From an uncultured Bacteroidaceae bacterium (GTDB lineage Bacteria; Bacteroidota; Bacteroidia; Bacteroidales; Bacteroidaceae), in contig CAJOJA010000011.1 in NCBI GenBank assembly GCA_905234735.1, positions 147,794-211,793 on the forward strand: DNA of 64,000 nucleotides, written 5' to 3'. Shown piece after piece: positions 1 through 7,620 of the stretch; position 1 is the first letter of the stretch; each line of letters begins with the position of its first letter. Position numbers and translations under genes: made by a program. The notes beneath the pieces were generated by a model. It searched no databases and was not told where the DNA came from. It saw nothing but the letters and a program-made list of their open reading frames with translations.

Positions 1-197
1 TCGTCCTTCTGGATGCAGGCTCCATTACCCTTGTTGTGGCAATACTCACAGGCCAGGCAGCCTGCAATCTTCTTCTTCGACACGTTCACCAGTGTCACTT
101 CATGACCTGCTGACTCGGCAGCCTTTTTGTACTCTTCCGCCATTCAAGCGGTGTTGCCGTTGGCTCGTGGAGAGCCTTGTAAAATCAGAACTTTCAT
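1..197 (-). pseudogene. Flavodoxin-fold NAD(P)H-dependent reductase, partial, interrupted by an in-frame TGA
   Basis: The gene reads leftward off the window edge, so only about 65 codons are visible from the ATG at 197-195. The first 17 residues (MKVLILQGSPRANGNTA) match the FMN-phosphate-binding start of the NADPH-dependent FMN reductase and iron-sulfur flavoprotein families. A Cys-rich stretch (GCLACEYC...GAC) further on fits the iron-sulfur flavoprotein branch. Codon 18 is TGA (146-144), is followed at once by an ATG, and the frame then stays open with family-like sequence to the edge. A single change from TGG (Trp) would explain this. It lies 32 bp downstream of the M6 protease gene on the same strand. 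It could be a recent pseudogene, a gene restarting at the internal ATG (which would lack the FMN loop), or a sequencing error. Confidence 0.7.
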
Positions 198-229
198 AAT
201 CGTATTTGTTGGGTTATGTTTTCGCTTAG

Positions 230-1813
230 TTAATCTTTCCTGCCAGACGCATACGGACAGAAGCGGGGAGTTATCATCAGCCTTCTCCCTTGTATGTAAA
301 GGCCATTCGTTGGTGACGACAGGCGACGGCCCTGCAAATCGTAGATGGGGGCATCGGTTTCACGCTCTTGGTTGAAGAGCACTTCACGTACAGACGTAAT
401 AGTGTCACCCATGAATACGAACGAGGCCAGTCCGTAGGCGTCAACGGCCATGCTGGTGATGGGCTTCGACATCAGCAGTTCACCATCGATATTCTGATTG
501 TTCAGCGTGGCGGCTGGCGTGGAGGTGTTGGTCAGGCATTCGTTGGCAATCGAGTCGTTGCCGAGTACGTCTTGCATCACATACGGATATGCCCACTCAC
601 TTGAAGCACTGTTTTGGGAGTTGTTGTTGGCAGGGATGATGCGGTAGCGTTTATTTTTCGCCGTATTGACATATGTCGTCGTGCTGCCCCAAAGGTCCAT
701 GTCGAAGTCAATGTGGAAGACGACGATACCGTTGCCGGGCAATTCCTCGTCCCAGCCCCTTTGCTGGCGGTTCTCCACGATGTAGTATTCGTTTTCCGCA
801 CCGTCGTTACGGATGAGGTAGGCCACAGGTTCGTCGGCGAGGGCAGGCATATCCGTGATGGTAGCGGTACTGGAGAGCTCGACAGGCGTGAGCCATCCCA
901 TAAACATCCTTTCGTGAGCCGAATAATTACAAGGTCGGAAACCCATGCCGTTGTAGTTGCCATTGTCCATCAGGTCCCAGCTGCCAACCACCTTTGCTCC
1001 ACCACCATCGTAAAAGTCGGGAAAACCGAAGCAGTGGCTATACTCGTGACAGATGGTGCCAAAAGATGTTCGTACGGAAGAAATATTTACCACTTCCTGC
1101 AGACAGCAATAGCGATCGACGTAGTATTCCTTGTTGTCCTGCGTAACGGTGCGATAGCTGCGGTAATCCATCGGTTCCTCCGTCTCCTGATTCAGGTGCT
1201 GACTCAGCCACCACTGGTGCGGCCAGATGGTGTTGAAATCTCCACCCGCATTCATGCCCTGCCCGGCATAGATGATGAGCAGTTGGTCAACGAATGCGTC
1301 GCCATCCCAGTCGTAGAGGCTCCAATCTATTTCCTGCGTCATCAGCACATCCACAATGTCATCGACCATGTACTGGGAGTTCTCATCATGCGTCGCCGTG
1401 CTGCGATACCTGTAGCGCACGTCGGGCAACTCCACAAAGAGGAGGTCGAACATCAGGTTAAACTGTCCGTAGCTCTGTTCCATGAAGTAGTCGTGTATAG
1501 AGCCCACAAAACTGTCCTCGGTATAGTTTTCGGCATTGAAAATCTTGTCCCACTTCTGCAATGCGCCCTCGTGGTCTTCTGCAAAGTCCTGATCCTGAAA
1601 CGATGCCAGTACCACCAATTGATGACGGTTGCCAACGTACGGGTTCTCACCGCCTTGCAACAATGGTGCACGATGGGGCTTGAAGTGGGGATTAGGCGTT
1701 CCCACCCTGCAACCACGCAGATGGGCGACAGGTTCTCTTTCTATATCCTGCTGTGCTGACATTCCCAATGTCAAGAAGAATGCCATTATGATAGTTAGTC
1801 CCTTTTTCATCAT
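230..1813 (-). CDS. Secreted M6-family metalloprotease
   Basis: A 527-residue secreted zinc endopeptidase of the M6 (immune inhibitor A-like) family. A signal peptide covers about residues 1-20 (two Met codons at the start, hydrophobic core, cut near MSAQ). The catalytic motif HEYSHCFGFPD at about 256-266 is a complete HExxHxxGxxD: two His ligands, the catalytic Glu and the third ligand of the metzincin type. The C-terminus carries a tail common in Prevotella secreted proteins (YDLQGRR...GLYIQGRR). It runs some 15 residues past the usual basic end, so the last residues may be a readthrough extension. It begins directly after the stop of the GH43 gene, so the two form an operon. Its role is probably extracellular protein degradation. 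The substrate cannot be told. Confidence 0.9.
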   Translation of the reverse strand: MMKKGLTIIMAFFLTLGMSAQQDIEREPVAHLRGCRVGTPNPHFKPHRAPLLQGGENPYVGNRHQLVVLASFQDQDFAEDHEGALQKWDKIFNAENYTEDSFVGSIHDYFMEQSYGQFNLMFDLLFVELPDVRYRYRSTATHDENSQYMVDDIVDVLMTQEIDWSLYDWDGDAFVDQLLIIYAGQGMNAGGDFNTIWPHQWWLSQHLNQETEEPMDYRSYRTVTQDNKEYYVDRYCCLQEVVNISSVRTSFGTICHEYSHCFGFPDFYDGGGAKVVGSWDLMDNGNYNGMGFRPCNYSAHERMFMGWLTPVELSSTATITDMPALADEPVAYLIRNDGAENEYYIVENRQQRGWDEELPGNGIVVFHIDFDMDLWGSTTTYVNTAKNKRYRIIPANNNSQNSASSEWAYPYVMQDVLGNDSIANECLTNTSTPAATLNNQNIDGELLMSKPITSMAVDAYGLASFVFMGDTITSVREVLFNQERETDAPIYDLQGRRLSSPTNGLYIQGRRLMITPRFCPYASGRKD

Positions 1814-2836
1814 TTATTCTATTATAATCAGTTTGTCACCCGATAAATCAACTTTAAAGAGGTGGGGAATGCGGACAGTTCTTTCCTTGGCATCCTTAGA
1901 ATGGTTGTGGACAGACATCATCCACTGACCGTCGAAACGCTGGAAGAGCATACTGTGGCCGAAGCCCGGAGGGGTGATGGGTTCTGGTTCTTGAATCCAG
2001 GGCCCGTCGAGAGTTCCGCTTTCAGAATAAGCCACTCCCTGGGTATAGACATCAAATACCCACGATGTCCAGAGCATACCAAGACGGCCTGTGCCTGTAC
2101 GGAACAGCCAGGGGCCGTCGGTTACTTTGTTCCAGGTTACGTTGCTGCTTTCATTCTTCATTCCCGACCCCTGGTCGTCTACCTGTATCCTTTCACGGCT
2201 CCAAGGCGAGTCACTGGCGCGGAAGAGAACTTTTGGCGAGCCTATAGTCCCGCTCAGGTCGGGTTTTAGTTCAATCTTCTCTATTGTTCCGTTCCAGTTC
2301 TGTAGCCATTCACCACAGAAAACCATGTAGGGCTTACCATCTGTATCGCGCCAGAATGTGCCGTCGAGCGTTGGACGGTCGGCTGGCAGATAAGTGGCAT
2401 CACCGAAAGCACGGTAAGGTCCCATGGGATTGTCGGCACGCAGCACCTGAGAGGCACGTCGCTCAATGACATAGCCTCTGACCGTGTCAATCTTTACTGC
2501 CTGATTGGTGAAGGTGGCAAAATAATAGTACTTTCCATCGCCCGTCTGGTGAAGTTCGGCAGCCCATATCATTGGACGTGGTCCCATCCATGAATCCCGT
2601 TCGAACTCCGTCACGCGATAGGGTCCTTCCCATCGTTTCAGGTTGCTGCTGCGCCACATCATGCCACCAGTGCCTGTCATGTAGTACATCTTGGTCTCTC
2701 TGTCTGCAAGTATGGCCGGGTCACTCAGTCTGATGGAATCCAGCGGAATATTGTGGCGGACTTCAAAAGTCCTCGGCTGAGCCTGTAAGGTGCTTACACA
2801 AAGAACTACAGCGATGCAAGTGATAAGTCTTTTCAT
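1814..2836 (-). CDS. Glycoside hydrolase family 43 protein
   Basis: A 340-residue secreted five-bladed beta-propeller glycosidase of family GH43, whose members act on arabinan, xylan and related plant glycans. The signal peptide spans residues 1-20 (cut after LQAQ). The three acidic residues expected for the family are visible: Asp39 in SDPAI (base), Asp158 in TLDGTFW (pKa modulator) and Glu229 in MKNESS (acid). The single-domain length is usual. It is the first gene of a two-gene unit with the downstream M6 protease (stop and next ATG touch) and has its own Bacteroidetes promoter about 60 bp upstream. No SusC/SusD pair lies nearby, so this is not a typical polysaccharide utilisation locus. 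Exact substrate unknown. Confidence 0.9.
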   Translation of the reverse strand: MKRLITCIAVVLCVSTLQAQPRTFEVRHNIPLDSIRLSDPAILADRETKMYYMTGTGGMMWRSSNLKRWEGPYRVTEFERDSWMGPRPMIWAAELHQTGDGKYYYFATFTNQAVKIDTVRGYVIERRASQVLRADNPMGPYRAFGDATYLPADRPTLDGTFWRDTDGKPYMVFCGEWLQNWNGTIEKIELKPDLSGTIGSPKVLFRASDSPWSRERIQVDDQGSGMKNESSNVTWNKVTDGPWLFRTGTGRLGMLWTSWVFDVYTQGVAYSESGTLDGPWIQEPEPITPPGFGHSMLFQRFDGQWMMSVHNHSKDAKERTVRIPHLFKVDLSGDKLIIIE

Positions 2837-2893
2837 AATTTTATAATTTTCTTCATAATGTTTCCTTTGTACCTAATATATACTTATTTTTTG

Positions 2894-2901
2894 CAAAGAT
2901 A
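2894..2901 (-). promoter_or_regulatory. Bacteroidetes -7 promoter box for the GH43-M6 unit
   Basis: TATCTTTG on the minus strand matches the TAnnTTTG -7 element of the Bacteroidetes primary sigma factor and lies about 58 bases upstream of the GH43 start codon. No clear TTTG -33 box was found at the ideal distance. Confidence 0.6.
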
Positions 2902-2961
2902 GTGATAATCGGGCGATTTTGATTAAATTTGCATCACATAATTACAAAAACTGCCTACTTA

Positions 2962-3060
2962 GTGGACATAAAAGTACAAATATTGAAGGAAAAGCGTGAC
3001 GTCTCTATGCCTATAGACGCAAGAAGGGTAGTGGAACTACTTGTTTTTAATGTAAAGTAA
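2962..3060 (+). other. Short open frame without start, possible gene remnant
   Basis: Between the GH43 promoter and the YdeI-like fragment one frame stays open from about 2962 to a TAA at 3058-3060 and reads like protein (VDIKVQILKEK...PIDARRVVELLV). It has no good start codon and matches no family I recognise. It could be the tail of a deleted gene, or chance. Confidence 0.2.
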
Positions 3061-3063
3061 AAA

Positions 3064-3426
3064 ATGGAAATCGTAAATCTTTTGAACTTTGCCCATCGTA
3101 AACAACTGCGTGATTGGTTGACAGCAAATCATGCAACTGCGAAAGAAGCATGGATAACGACCAATCGTAGTAAACATCCTCGCGAGGATGCCATTCCCTA
3201 TGTTGAAGTCGTTGAGGAACTTCTTTGTTTTGGATGGATTGACTCCACGGTTAAGCGACTCCCCGATGGACGTAATGCCCAACGTATTTCACCACGCCGC
3301 AAAAGAAGTCACTGGACACAGTTAAACATAGAACGCTGCCATGATTTGATAGCCCGAGGGCTAATGACCGAGGCCGGACGCTTAGTAATGGAGCGTGACA
3401 TATATCCTTCCAATCAATCCCAATAG
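3064..3426 (+). pseudogene. YdeI/OmpD-associated family protein, 3'-truncated
   Basis: The 120-residue product corresponds to the N-terminal two thirds of the YdeI/OmdA-type family (usual length about 190). Recognisable family features are WLTANHATAKEAW near the start, ELLCFGWIDSTVKRLPDG in the middle (the LCFGWID core) and SPRRKRSHWTQLNIERC. It stops shortly after the LMTEAGR segment, so the C-terminal OmdA domain is missing, and no continuation is visible in other frames downstream. The next sequence looks like an unrelated fragment in the opposite direction. The gene therefore appears cut by a rearrangement. The family function is poorly known (a bacteriocin-protection label exists in the databases), and no function should be assumed for the fragment. 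Confidence 0.6.
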
Positions 3427-3472
3427 CGCTGTCTCTCTAATGCGCCACATTGACTTCTTGGCCTTGAGTTTA

Positions 3473-3562
3473 TCAACACCAAACAGGACGGCTCTCTTCC
3501 ATAGCCAGATCCATTACGGGAATCATATCGCTGTCGGCAGACACCACAATCAAAAAATAAAC
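3473..3562 (-). pseudogene. NYN-domain (LabA/DUF88-like) protein remnant
   Basis: On the minus strand an open stretch of about 28 codons contains LIVVSADSDMIPVMDLA, which resembles the conserved strand and metal-binding loop (VSxDSDxxP) of NYN/PIN-like ribonuclease domains. It lacks the N-terminal half and ends at TGA (3475-3473). A Lys-rich stretch in another frame follows (DKLKAKKSM). This is inferred from one motif only. Confidence 0.35.
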
Positions 3563-3808
3563 CTACCTTTTTAGGGGTGGGCGGGCCTCGGTATTTTCCA
3601 CCCGAGGTGGATTTTGTGTTGCAAAGATAGGCATTTTTTGCAACAAAATTTCTTCTAAAGCGGGAAAACTCGCAAATCTGGACTCATTTGATTTTTCAGC
3701 CCGACAATAAATCGGAAACAAATTTGCGTTTTTCCATTTTCAAACCGTTTTTGAGTTAATAATTATTTTTCAAACTTACCATCTGATGGAAATGGGAAAT
3801 GTGATTCT
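3563..3808. other. Non-coding AT-rich stretch with imperfect inverted repeats
   Basis: No gene is seen here. The stretch holds a C/G-rich hairpin (CCTCGG at 3577-3582 with CCGAGG at 3602-3607) and an imperfect inverted repeat around TTTTGTGTTGCAAA and TTTGCAACAAAA (about 3612-3648) with a TATCTTTG promoter-like box on the minus strand between the arms (3629-3622). These may be remains of a small mobile element. It separates two gene fragments, which fits a decayed region. Confidence 0.35.
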
Positions 3809-4339
3809 TCACTTCAATCGCTTCCCGAGTATCAGCTATTGAACAAGCAGGTGGAAGTCGCCGCCCTTCAAAAGAGGATGGAAGTCGGCCAGAACCTTCC
3901 CACCGTGGCCGTCGGTGCGGGCTGCAACTACCACAACGTCTTGGACAACGACCGCAGCTTCGGCATGGTGTTCGCCACCGTCAGCGTACCCATCTCCGAC
4001 TGGTGGGGCGGCTCCCATGCCATCAGGCGTAAGAAGATAGAATACCAGAAGGCTATAGACGAGCGGCAGGATAAGTCGCAACTACTTCGCATCCGCATGC
4101 AGAATGCCTGGAACAATGTCGAGGAGTCGCGCCAGCAGCTCGAGATTGCTCAGCGCAGCATCGAGCAGGCAGAGGAGAACCTACGCCTGAACCGCGACTA
4201 CTATCGTGCTGGCACTTCAAGGATGTCGGACCTCCTCCAAGCCCAACTGCTCTACCAGCAGTCGCTCGACCGCCGCACCGATGCCTATGCCGACTATCAG
4301 AGCAAACTTCTGGAATACCGTCACGCCACGGGGCAATAG
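3809..4339 (+). pseudogene. TolC-family outer membrane efflux protein, C-terminal fragment
   Basis: About 170 residues matching the second half of a TolC/OEP outer membrane channel. Visible parts are the stretch after the first hairpin (LPEYQLLNKQVEVAALQ), the barrel strands (LPTVAVGAGCNYHN, FATVSVPISDWWGG) and the long helical repeat with the conserved GTSRMSDLLQAQLLYQQ before the end. The N-terminal half, signal peptide and start are missing. The frame upstream of about 3809 no longer looks like the family, and the only start-like codon is a TTG inside the domain. No membrane fusion or RND pump gene is next to it. It is therefore a 5'-truncated remnant. Confidence 0.8.
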
Positions 4340-4422
4340 TCCCCCCACGAAATCTAATCAGGCAGACTCTTGTTGCAGAGATACTAAGAACCCTCCATCC
4401 GCCGGCGATGTGAAGAAGCGAA

Positions 4423-4728
4423 CTAATCAACAATTACCTCAATATAGAAACTGAACGGACGGAATCCGTCGTTACAGCTGATCATTGCGCTCATGGGATT
4501 CTTCATCCAGCCATCGTAGAAGTTTCCCTCGCCCTTGGCCAGCGATTCCACAAATTCCCGCATGGAATGCCAGGCAGAGGGGCACATTCCTTCGGGGCAC
4601 TCGCCATTCTCCGAGACCCATTGATGCCCCTCCCTCACGTCACAAGCATGCTCGATGGGGTTCTCATACCTTGCCATCAGGTCTGGATAGACCGTCTGTC
4701 GTATGGCTGTAATTCGCACTTTGTTCAT
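4423..4728 (-). CDS. TIGR04076 family protein
   Basis: A complete 101-residue protein of the TIGR04076 family, small Cys-containing proteins of unknown function found in many anaerobes. Family features are the start MNKVRITAIRQTVYPDL, a Cys near position 29, the GxCPxxW-like segment (EGMCPSAWHSM), the FYDGWMKNP block and the C-terminal SCNDGFRPFSFYIE. Length and both ends agree with the family. It has a Bacteroidetes promoter box 69 bases upstream and no operon partner. It is the only apparently intact gene in an otherwise decayed stretch. The Cys residues could bind metal, but that is a guess. Confidence 0.75.
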   Translation of the reverse strand: MNKVRITAIRQTVYPDLMARYENPIEHACDVREGHQWVSENGECPEGMCPSAWHSMREFVESLAKGEGNFYDGWMKNPMSAMISCNDGFRPFSFYIEVIVD

Positions 4729-4796
4729 ACTTTCTGGATGAGGTTGCCGAGGCAGCCGGGCAAGACAATATTTATGGTTCCGTTAATAATGTGCTG

Positions 4797-4804
4797 CAAA
4801 TATA
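4797..4804 (-). promoter_or_regulatory. Bacteroidetes -7 promoter box for the TIGR04076 gene
   Basis: TATATTTG on the minus strand matches TAnnTTTG. A TTG lies about 22 bases further upstream as a possible -33 box. The gene starts 69 bases downstream. Confidence 0.55.
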
Positions 4805-4869
4805 CAAAAAATTCTCCATATCATCGCAACACGGAGGGGAAGTTTGCATCACGCGCGACATGGGTTTTT

Positions 4870-4913
4870 CCCATACGTGGGAAAAACTCGTCCCATATAT
4901 GGGAAAAGCTCAT
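4870..4913. repeat. Two tandem 22-bp palindromic repeats
   Basis: Two adjacent copies (4870-4891 and 4892-4913) share the form CCCATAyrTGGGAAAArCTC. Each is itself a palindrome: CCCATACGTGGG in the first copy and CCCATATATGGG in the second. The first is extended to TTTTTCCCA...TGGGAAAAA, which makes a strong hairpin. The array sits just after the stop of the frameshifted DUF1566-like gene and could end its transcript, but it looks more like a REP-type repeat. Confidence 0.7.
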
Positions 4914-4925
4914 TGAGTTTATACG

Positions 4926-5494
4926 TCAGAACGCGAGGCAGGCACGAATATACATCGTATTGTCGGTATCCATGGGGTTTATGCCAAAGTTTTTTTGGTT
5001 TAATTTGATGCTCCACGCCCAGCCTCTCTGGGAGCTGATTTCCGTACTTGACCAATACCGTCCATTATTCAAGTTCGCCATTGTTCGCAGTTCATCGAAG
5101 CCACCTGCTGCATCTTTCATCTGCGTCCATTGATAGCCTGTGGGCAGGAACCAAGCAGAGCTGCCAGTGGGTGTAGCACCATTATTGACTATCGCAGCTT
5201 TGAAAGCGGGATATTCGTCAGTGTTTTGTTCACTATTGTATTGCAGGTCGCTCTCGCTCTCAAAAGTATCAGAACCAGGCCTGTAGTCATGGGTAATTGT
5301 TTCTGATGTCCTCCAGAATATATAACCACTTTTAGCATCACTCGTGGCGAGGGATAGTCCCTTATTCCCAAGTGTTTTTCGTACGCATCACCATTGTCAA
5401 AGCGTGTAGATTCCACGCTGCCAGCCAGCAACTGCTCTTCTTGTTCATACTCGACGAATTCCATCGTCGGTTTCTCATAATTTTTTTTACTCAT
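4926..5494 (-). pseudogene. DUF1566/Lcl-like secreted protein, frameshifted
   Basis: Two overlapping frames together encode one protein of about 189 residues. The first (from ATG at 5494) starts MSKKNYEKPTMEFVEYEQ...QLLAGS, a short leader type often seen on Prevotella proteins of unknown function. Near the A5 run (T5 on the plus strand at 5375-5379) coding sense moves to another frame. That frame continues with GYIFWRTSE, FLPTGYQWTQMKDAAGG, NGRYWSSTE, GWAWSIKL and ends IRACLAF: the WSST/RxCLAF pattern of DUF1566 and Fibrobacter paralogous domains. A one-base indel near the homopolymer explains the break. Function of the intact family: probably surface or adhesin-like, unproven. Confidence 0.75.
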
Positions 5495-5569
5495 ACTTGT
5501 TTTGTAATTAGATTGTTAATAATGTTATTGATATAAAACTTTTGTTTTTTTATTGATTAAAAACAAACA

Positions 5570-5599
5570 GGCTTTCCTTGCCTGAAAGCAAGAAAAGCC
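5570..5599 (-). terminator. Rho-independent terminator after the 20-codon reading frame
   Basis: GGCTTTCCTTGC (5570-5581) pairs with GCAAGAAAAGCC (5588-5599) with one mismatch around a 6-base loop. On the minus strand it is followed by a T-rich tract (TGTTTGTTTTTAATC). It starts 6 bases after the stop codon of the tiny minus-strand frame at 5605-5667. Confidence 0.7.
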
Positions 5600-5604
5600 G
5601 TATA

Positions 5605-5667
5605 TTAACGTGCGGATGCCGCGCCGACATCCTCGACTTGGATTCTCTTGTACGTAGTTTGTGTCAT
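5605..5667 (-). CDS. Possible 20-residue peptide
   Basis: A minus-strand frame from ATG (5667-5665) to TAA (5607-5605) encodes a peptide beginning MTQTTYKRIQ and ending GAASAR. Support is indirect: a rho-independent terminator lies right after it, so a short transcript probably covers it, and AT-rich promoter-like sequence lies upstream. No family is recognised. The same transcript could be a small RNA instead. Confidence 0.35.
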   Translation of the reverse strand: MTQTTYKRIQVEDVGAASAR

Positions 5668-5774
5668 TGTTTATTTTATTTCTTATTTGCTTATTTTTCG
5701 TAAGAAATAGTTATATTATCATCTCTTTATGGAGTTTTTTCCCAAATAATTTAGGTGAATTGCGAAAAAAAGTG
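5668..5774. other. AT-rich divergent intergenic region
   Basis: No gene is seen. It is very AT-rich and contains an inverted repeat, ATTTCTTA (5678-5685) with TAAGAAAT (5701-5708). It separates the minus-strand tiny frame from the plus-strand lipoprotein transcript, so it probably holds the minus-strand promoter, although no clear TAnnTTTG box was found on that strand. Confidence 0.4.
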
Positions 5775-5782
5775 TAATTTTG
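5775..5782 (+). promoter_or_regulatory. Bacteroidetes -7 promoter box for the lipoprotein gene
   Basis: TAATTTTG matches TAnnTTTG. It would give a leader of about 155 bases before the lipoprotein start at 5945, long enough to hold the 25-codon frame at 5834-5911. Confidence 0.5.
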
Positions 5783-5833
5783 TAGTTGTTGTGACCAAAG
5801 AAGAGCAAAAAAGAAAAACTAACTAATCTAAGA

Positions 5834-5911
5834 ATGAATGTAGTGATAGATAGGAAGAAGCAAATTAAAAAAACAGTGAAGAAGGCGCCACTGGCGACAA
5901 TAGACAGTTAA
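5834..5911 (+). CDS. Possible 25-residue basic leader peptide
   Basis: Inside the long leader of the lipoprotein gene a frame runs from ATG (5834) to TAA (5909-5911). It encodes a very basic peptide (MNVVIDRKKQIKKTVKK, then APLATIDS) and ends 33 bases before the next gene. It may be a leader peptide or a chance frame. There is no family match that I recognise. Confidence 0.3.
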   Translation: MNVVIDRKKQIKKTVKKAPLATIDS

Positions 5912-5944
5912 GCTGGATTATATTAATAATAAAATGATCAGACA

Positions 5945-7528
5945 ATGAAAAAGAATCTATTATGGATGCTCGCTGTCATCCTATCTTGCGGTGCTATATT
6001 TACATCGTGTGCAGAAGAAAATGATAACCCCGTAAATCCTACACCTACCGATAAACTGAAGGGTGAATGGTTCGCAAGTATCAATCGTCATGATTTCGAC
6101 GAGGATAGCGATGAAGACGAGGTGGAGTACATATTGTTCTCCTTTGACGAAGACGGCGTCATAACGCAGGATATTTATATCGGCAGTACGAATGACCCTG
6201 TCAAGTATTGGGAACGCATGCACCGTCACGGTATCTACACTATCGACGAAGCGGCTCGTACACTCACTTTTGAAAATATCTCTTCAAAACCCACAAACAT
6301 CCAGTACAGCCTTGACAGTAATCAACTGATCTTCAACATCTACGATAAAGATTCTGAGCGTAATATGTCGCTGATCCTTCATCGCCCCTCCAAGGAAGAA
6401 AAGGACCTCCTTGCCGTTTACGATAAATCGTTGTGGGGCGATGACTACACAGGCAAGTGGTTTAGCGCTCAAGAGGAGAACGGGCAATGCACCTACGTCA
6501 TGCTTGACTTCACCGAGGACAGCGGCTTAAAAACCATCATCTATTCCGTCAAGGGCGACGAGTGCATTCGCACCGAATATACCCAGGTTTTTAATGAGTG
6601 TGATGATGATGAAGACGAAAAGGTCTTGGAGATTCACTACGCCAACGATTATTCTCAGTCGGTATTTTACTGGTGGGAAGTTGTCGGTAATACACTCACG
6701 CTGGGAAAGGAAGAAAATGAGGAAGAAATAATCTCGACCTATCATGCTCTTACAAAGGCTGACATCGAACTGATGGCAGAGCTTGAAAAGAAAAGCAACC
6801 ATATCGACGACCTCGCCGCGAAGCTCAAAGGAAAATGGATGATGGATGAGGTCAACGGTCAGCCTGTGGTGACAAACTCCAAGCAGGTGCTGACTTACGT
6901 CTCTGACTCAAAGTTTTATTATAGTCTGTCTATCAGCGCCATTAGCGACCTGAATGTGTGGGTGAACCACTGCGAAGGTCGTTTCTACGTCAACGGCACC
7001 ACGTTGGCACAGTCGGTGAAACTGCCTGATGACAACATCAAATTCTTACAGCAGCTCAACATCATTTCCATTACTGATGACGAGATCCAGCTCATTACCA
7101 ACAACGAGACATTTATCGATGGACAGTCTCACCGAATAACGAAAGGTCTGAGGGAGCGTAAAGTACGCATTACTCACGACTACAGCGATGACATCATAGG
7201 TGCCTGGGAAGGACGTCTTACCAGCGAACACGATGCATATAGCGACAACCAATTGCATCGTTGGGAATATAAGGCCGACGGGACCTTCGTCTATTATCGT
7301 CAGAACAACAATGGTGAGTGGATTGCAGATGTGAACACGATGGCAGAATATTTCGTTGATGGCACACTACTTTGTTCGCGATGGAAGAATGTGGGCAATG
7401 ATACGGAAAACCGTGAAAGTTGGGAGATCGAATCAATCAAGGATGGTAAGATGAATTGGACAGCCCTTCGCCAGAATGCGGATGGTTCCACCTACACCTC
7501 CCAATTCAGCATGACTCGTGTAGAATAA
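5945..7528 (+). CDS. Acidic surface lipoprotein with four repeated lipocalin-like modules
   Basis: A 527-residue lipoprotein. The signal peptide has a lipobox ending at Cys22 (IFTSC), followed by a Pro/Asn-rich linker. Four modules each begin with a G-x-W motif: LKGEWF (38-43), TGKWF (169-173), LKGKWMM (294-300) and IIGAWEG (417-423). Each is followed by beta-rich sequence of about 120 residues. This resembles the lipocalin-like/DUF-type folds common in Bacteroidetes lipoproteins, but I cannot name the family. Acidic runs stand out (DEDSDEDE at 53-60, CDDDEDE at about 219). No SusC/D or operon partner lies next to it. The start is the first ATG after a long leader. A binding function at the outer membrane is plausible but unproven. 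Confidence 0.8.
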   Translation: MKKNLLWMLAVILSCGAIFTSCAEENDNPVNPTPTDKLKGEWFASINRHDFDEDSDEDEVEYILFSFDEDGVITQDIYIGSTNDPVKYWERMHRHGIYTIDEAARTLTFENISSKPTNIQYSLDSNQLIFNIYDKDSERNMSLILHRPSKEEKDLLAVYDKSLWGDDYTGKWFSAQEENGQCTYVMLDFTEDSGLKTIIYSVKGDECIRTEYTQVFNECDDDEDEKVLEIHYANDYSQSVFYWWEVVGNTLTLGKEENEEEIISTYHALTKADIELMAELEKKSNHIDDLAAKLKGKWMMDEVNGQPVVTNSKQVLTYVSDSKFYYSLSISAISDLNVWVNHCEGRFYVNGTTLAQSVKLPDDNIKFLQQLNIISITDDEIQLITNNETFIDGQSHRITKGLRERKVRITHDYSDDIIGAWEGRLTSEHDAYSDNQLHRWEYKADGTFVYYRQNNNGEWIADVNTMAEYFVDGTLLCSRWKNVGNDTENRESWEIESIKDGKMNWTALRQNADGSTYTSQFSMTRVE

Positions 7529-7592
7529 AAACGCACGACAAGGCACCTGCCATCTTATTGTCTTTTTCATTCAATCATTGGAATATATTTCG

Positions 7593-7600
7593 TATATTTG
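7593..7600 (+). promoter_or_regulatory. Bacteroidetes -7 promoter box for the thioredoxin-like gene
   Basis: TATATTTG matches TAnnTTTG and lies 20 bases upstream of the ATG at 7621, supporting a short leader and the use of that upstream start. Confidence 0.55.
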
Positions 7601-7620
7601 CGTCTTAGTATTTAGGATAT

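Noticed and set aside
141..146. UGA decoded as Trp or selenocysteine
   Set aside because: TGA is used as an ordinary stop by other genes here, and there is no Sec insertion element-like hairpin right after the codon. A simple mutation or error is enough.
614..1759. Long plus-strand open frame (381 codons) opposite the M6 protease
   Set aside because: It is antisense to a gene with signal peptide and catalytic motif. Its own translation shows no domain, and the open frame follows from the codon bias of the real gene.
5370..5385. Programmed ribosomal frameshift in the DUF1566-like gene
   Set aside because: No slippery heptamer with a downstream pseudoknot could be made out, so a plain indel at the A5 run is simpler.
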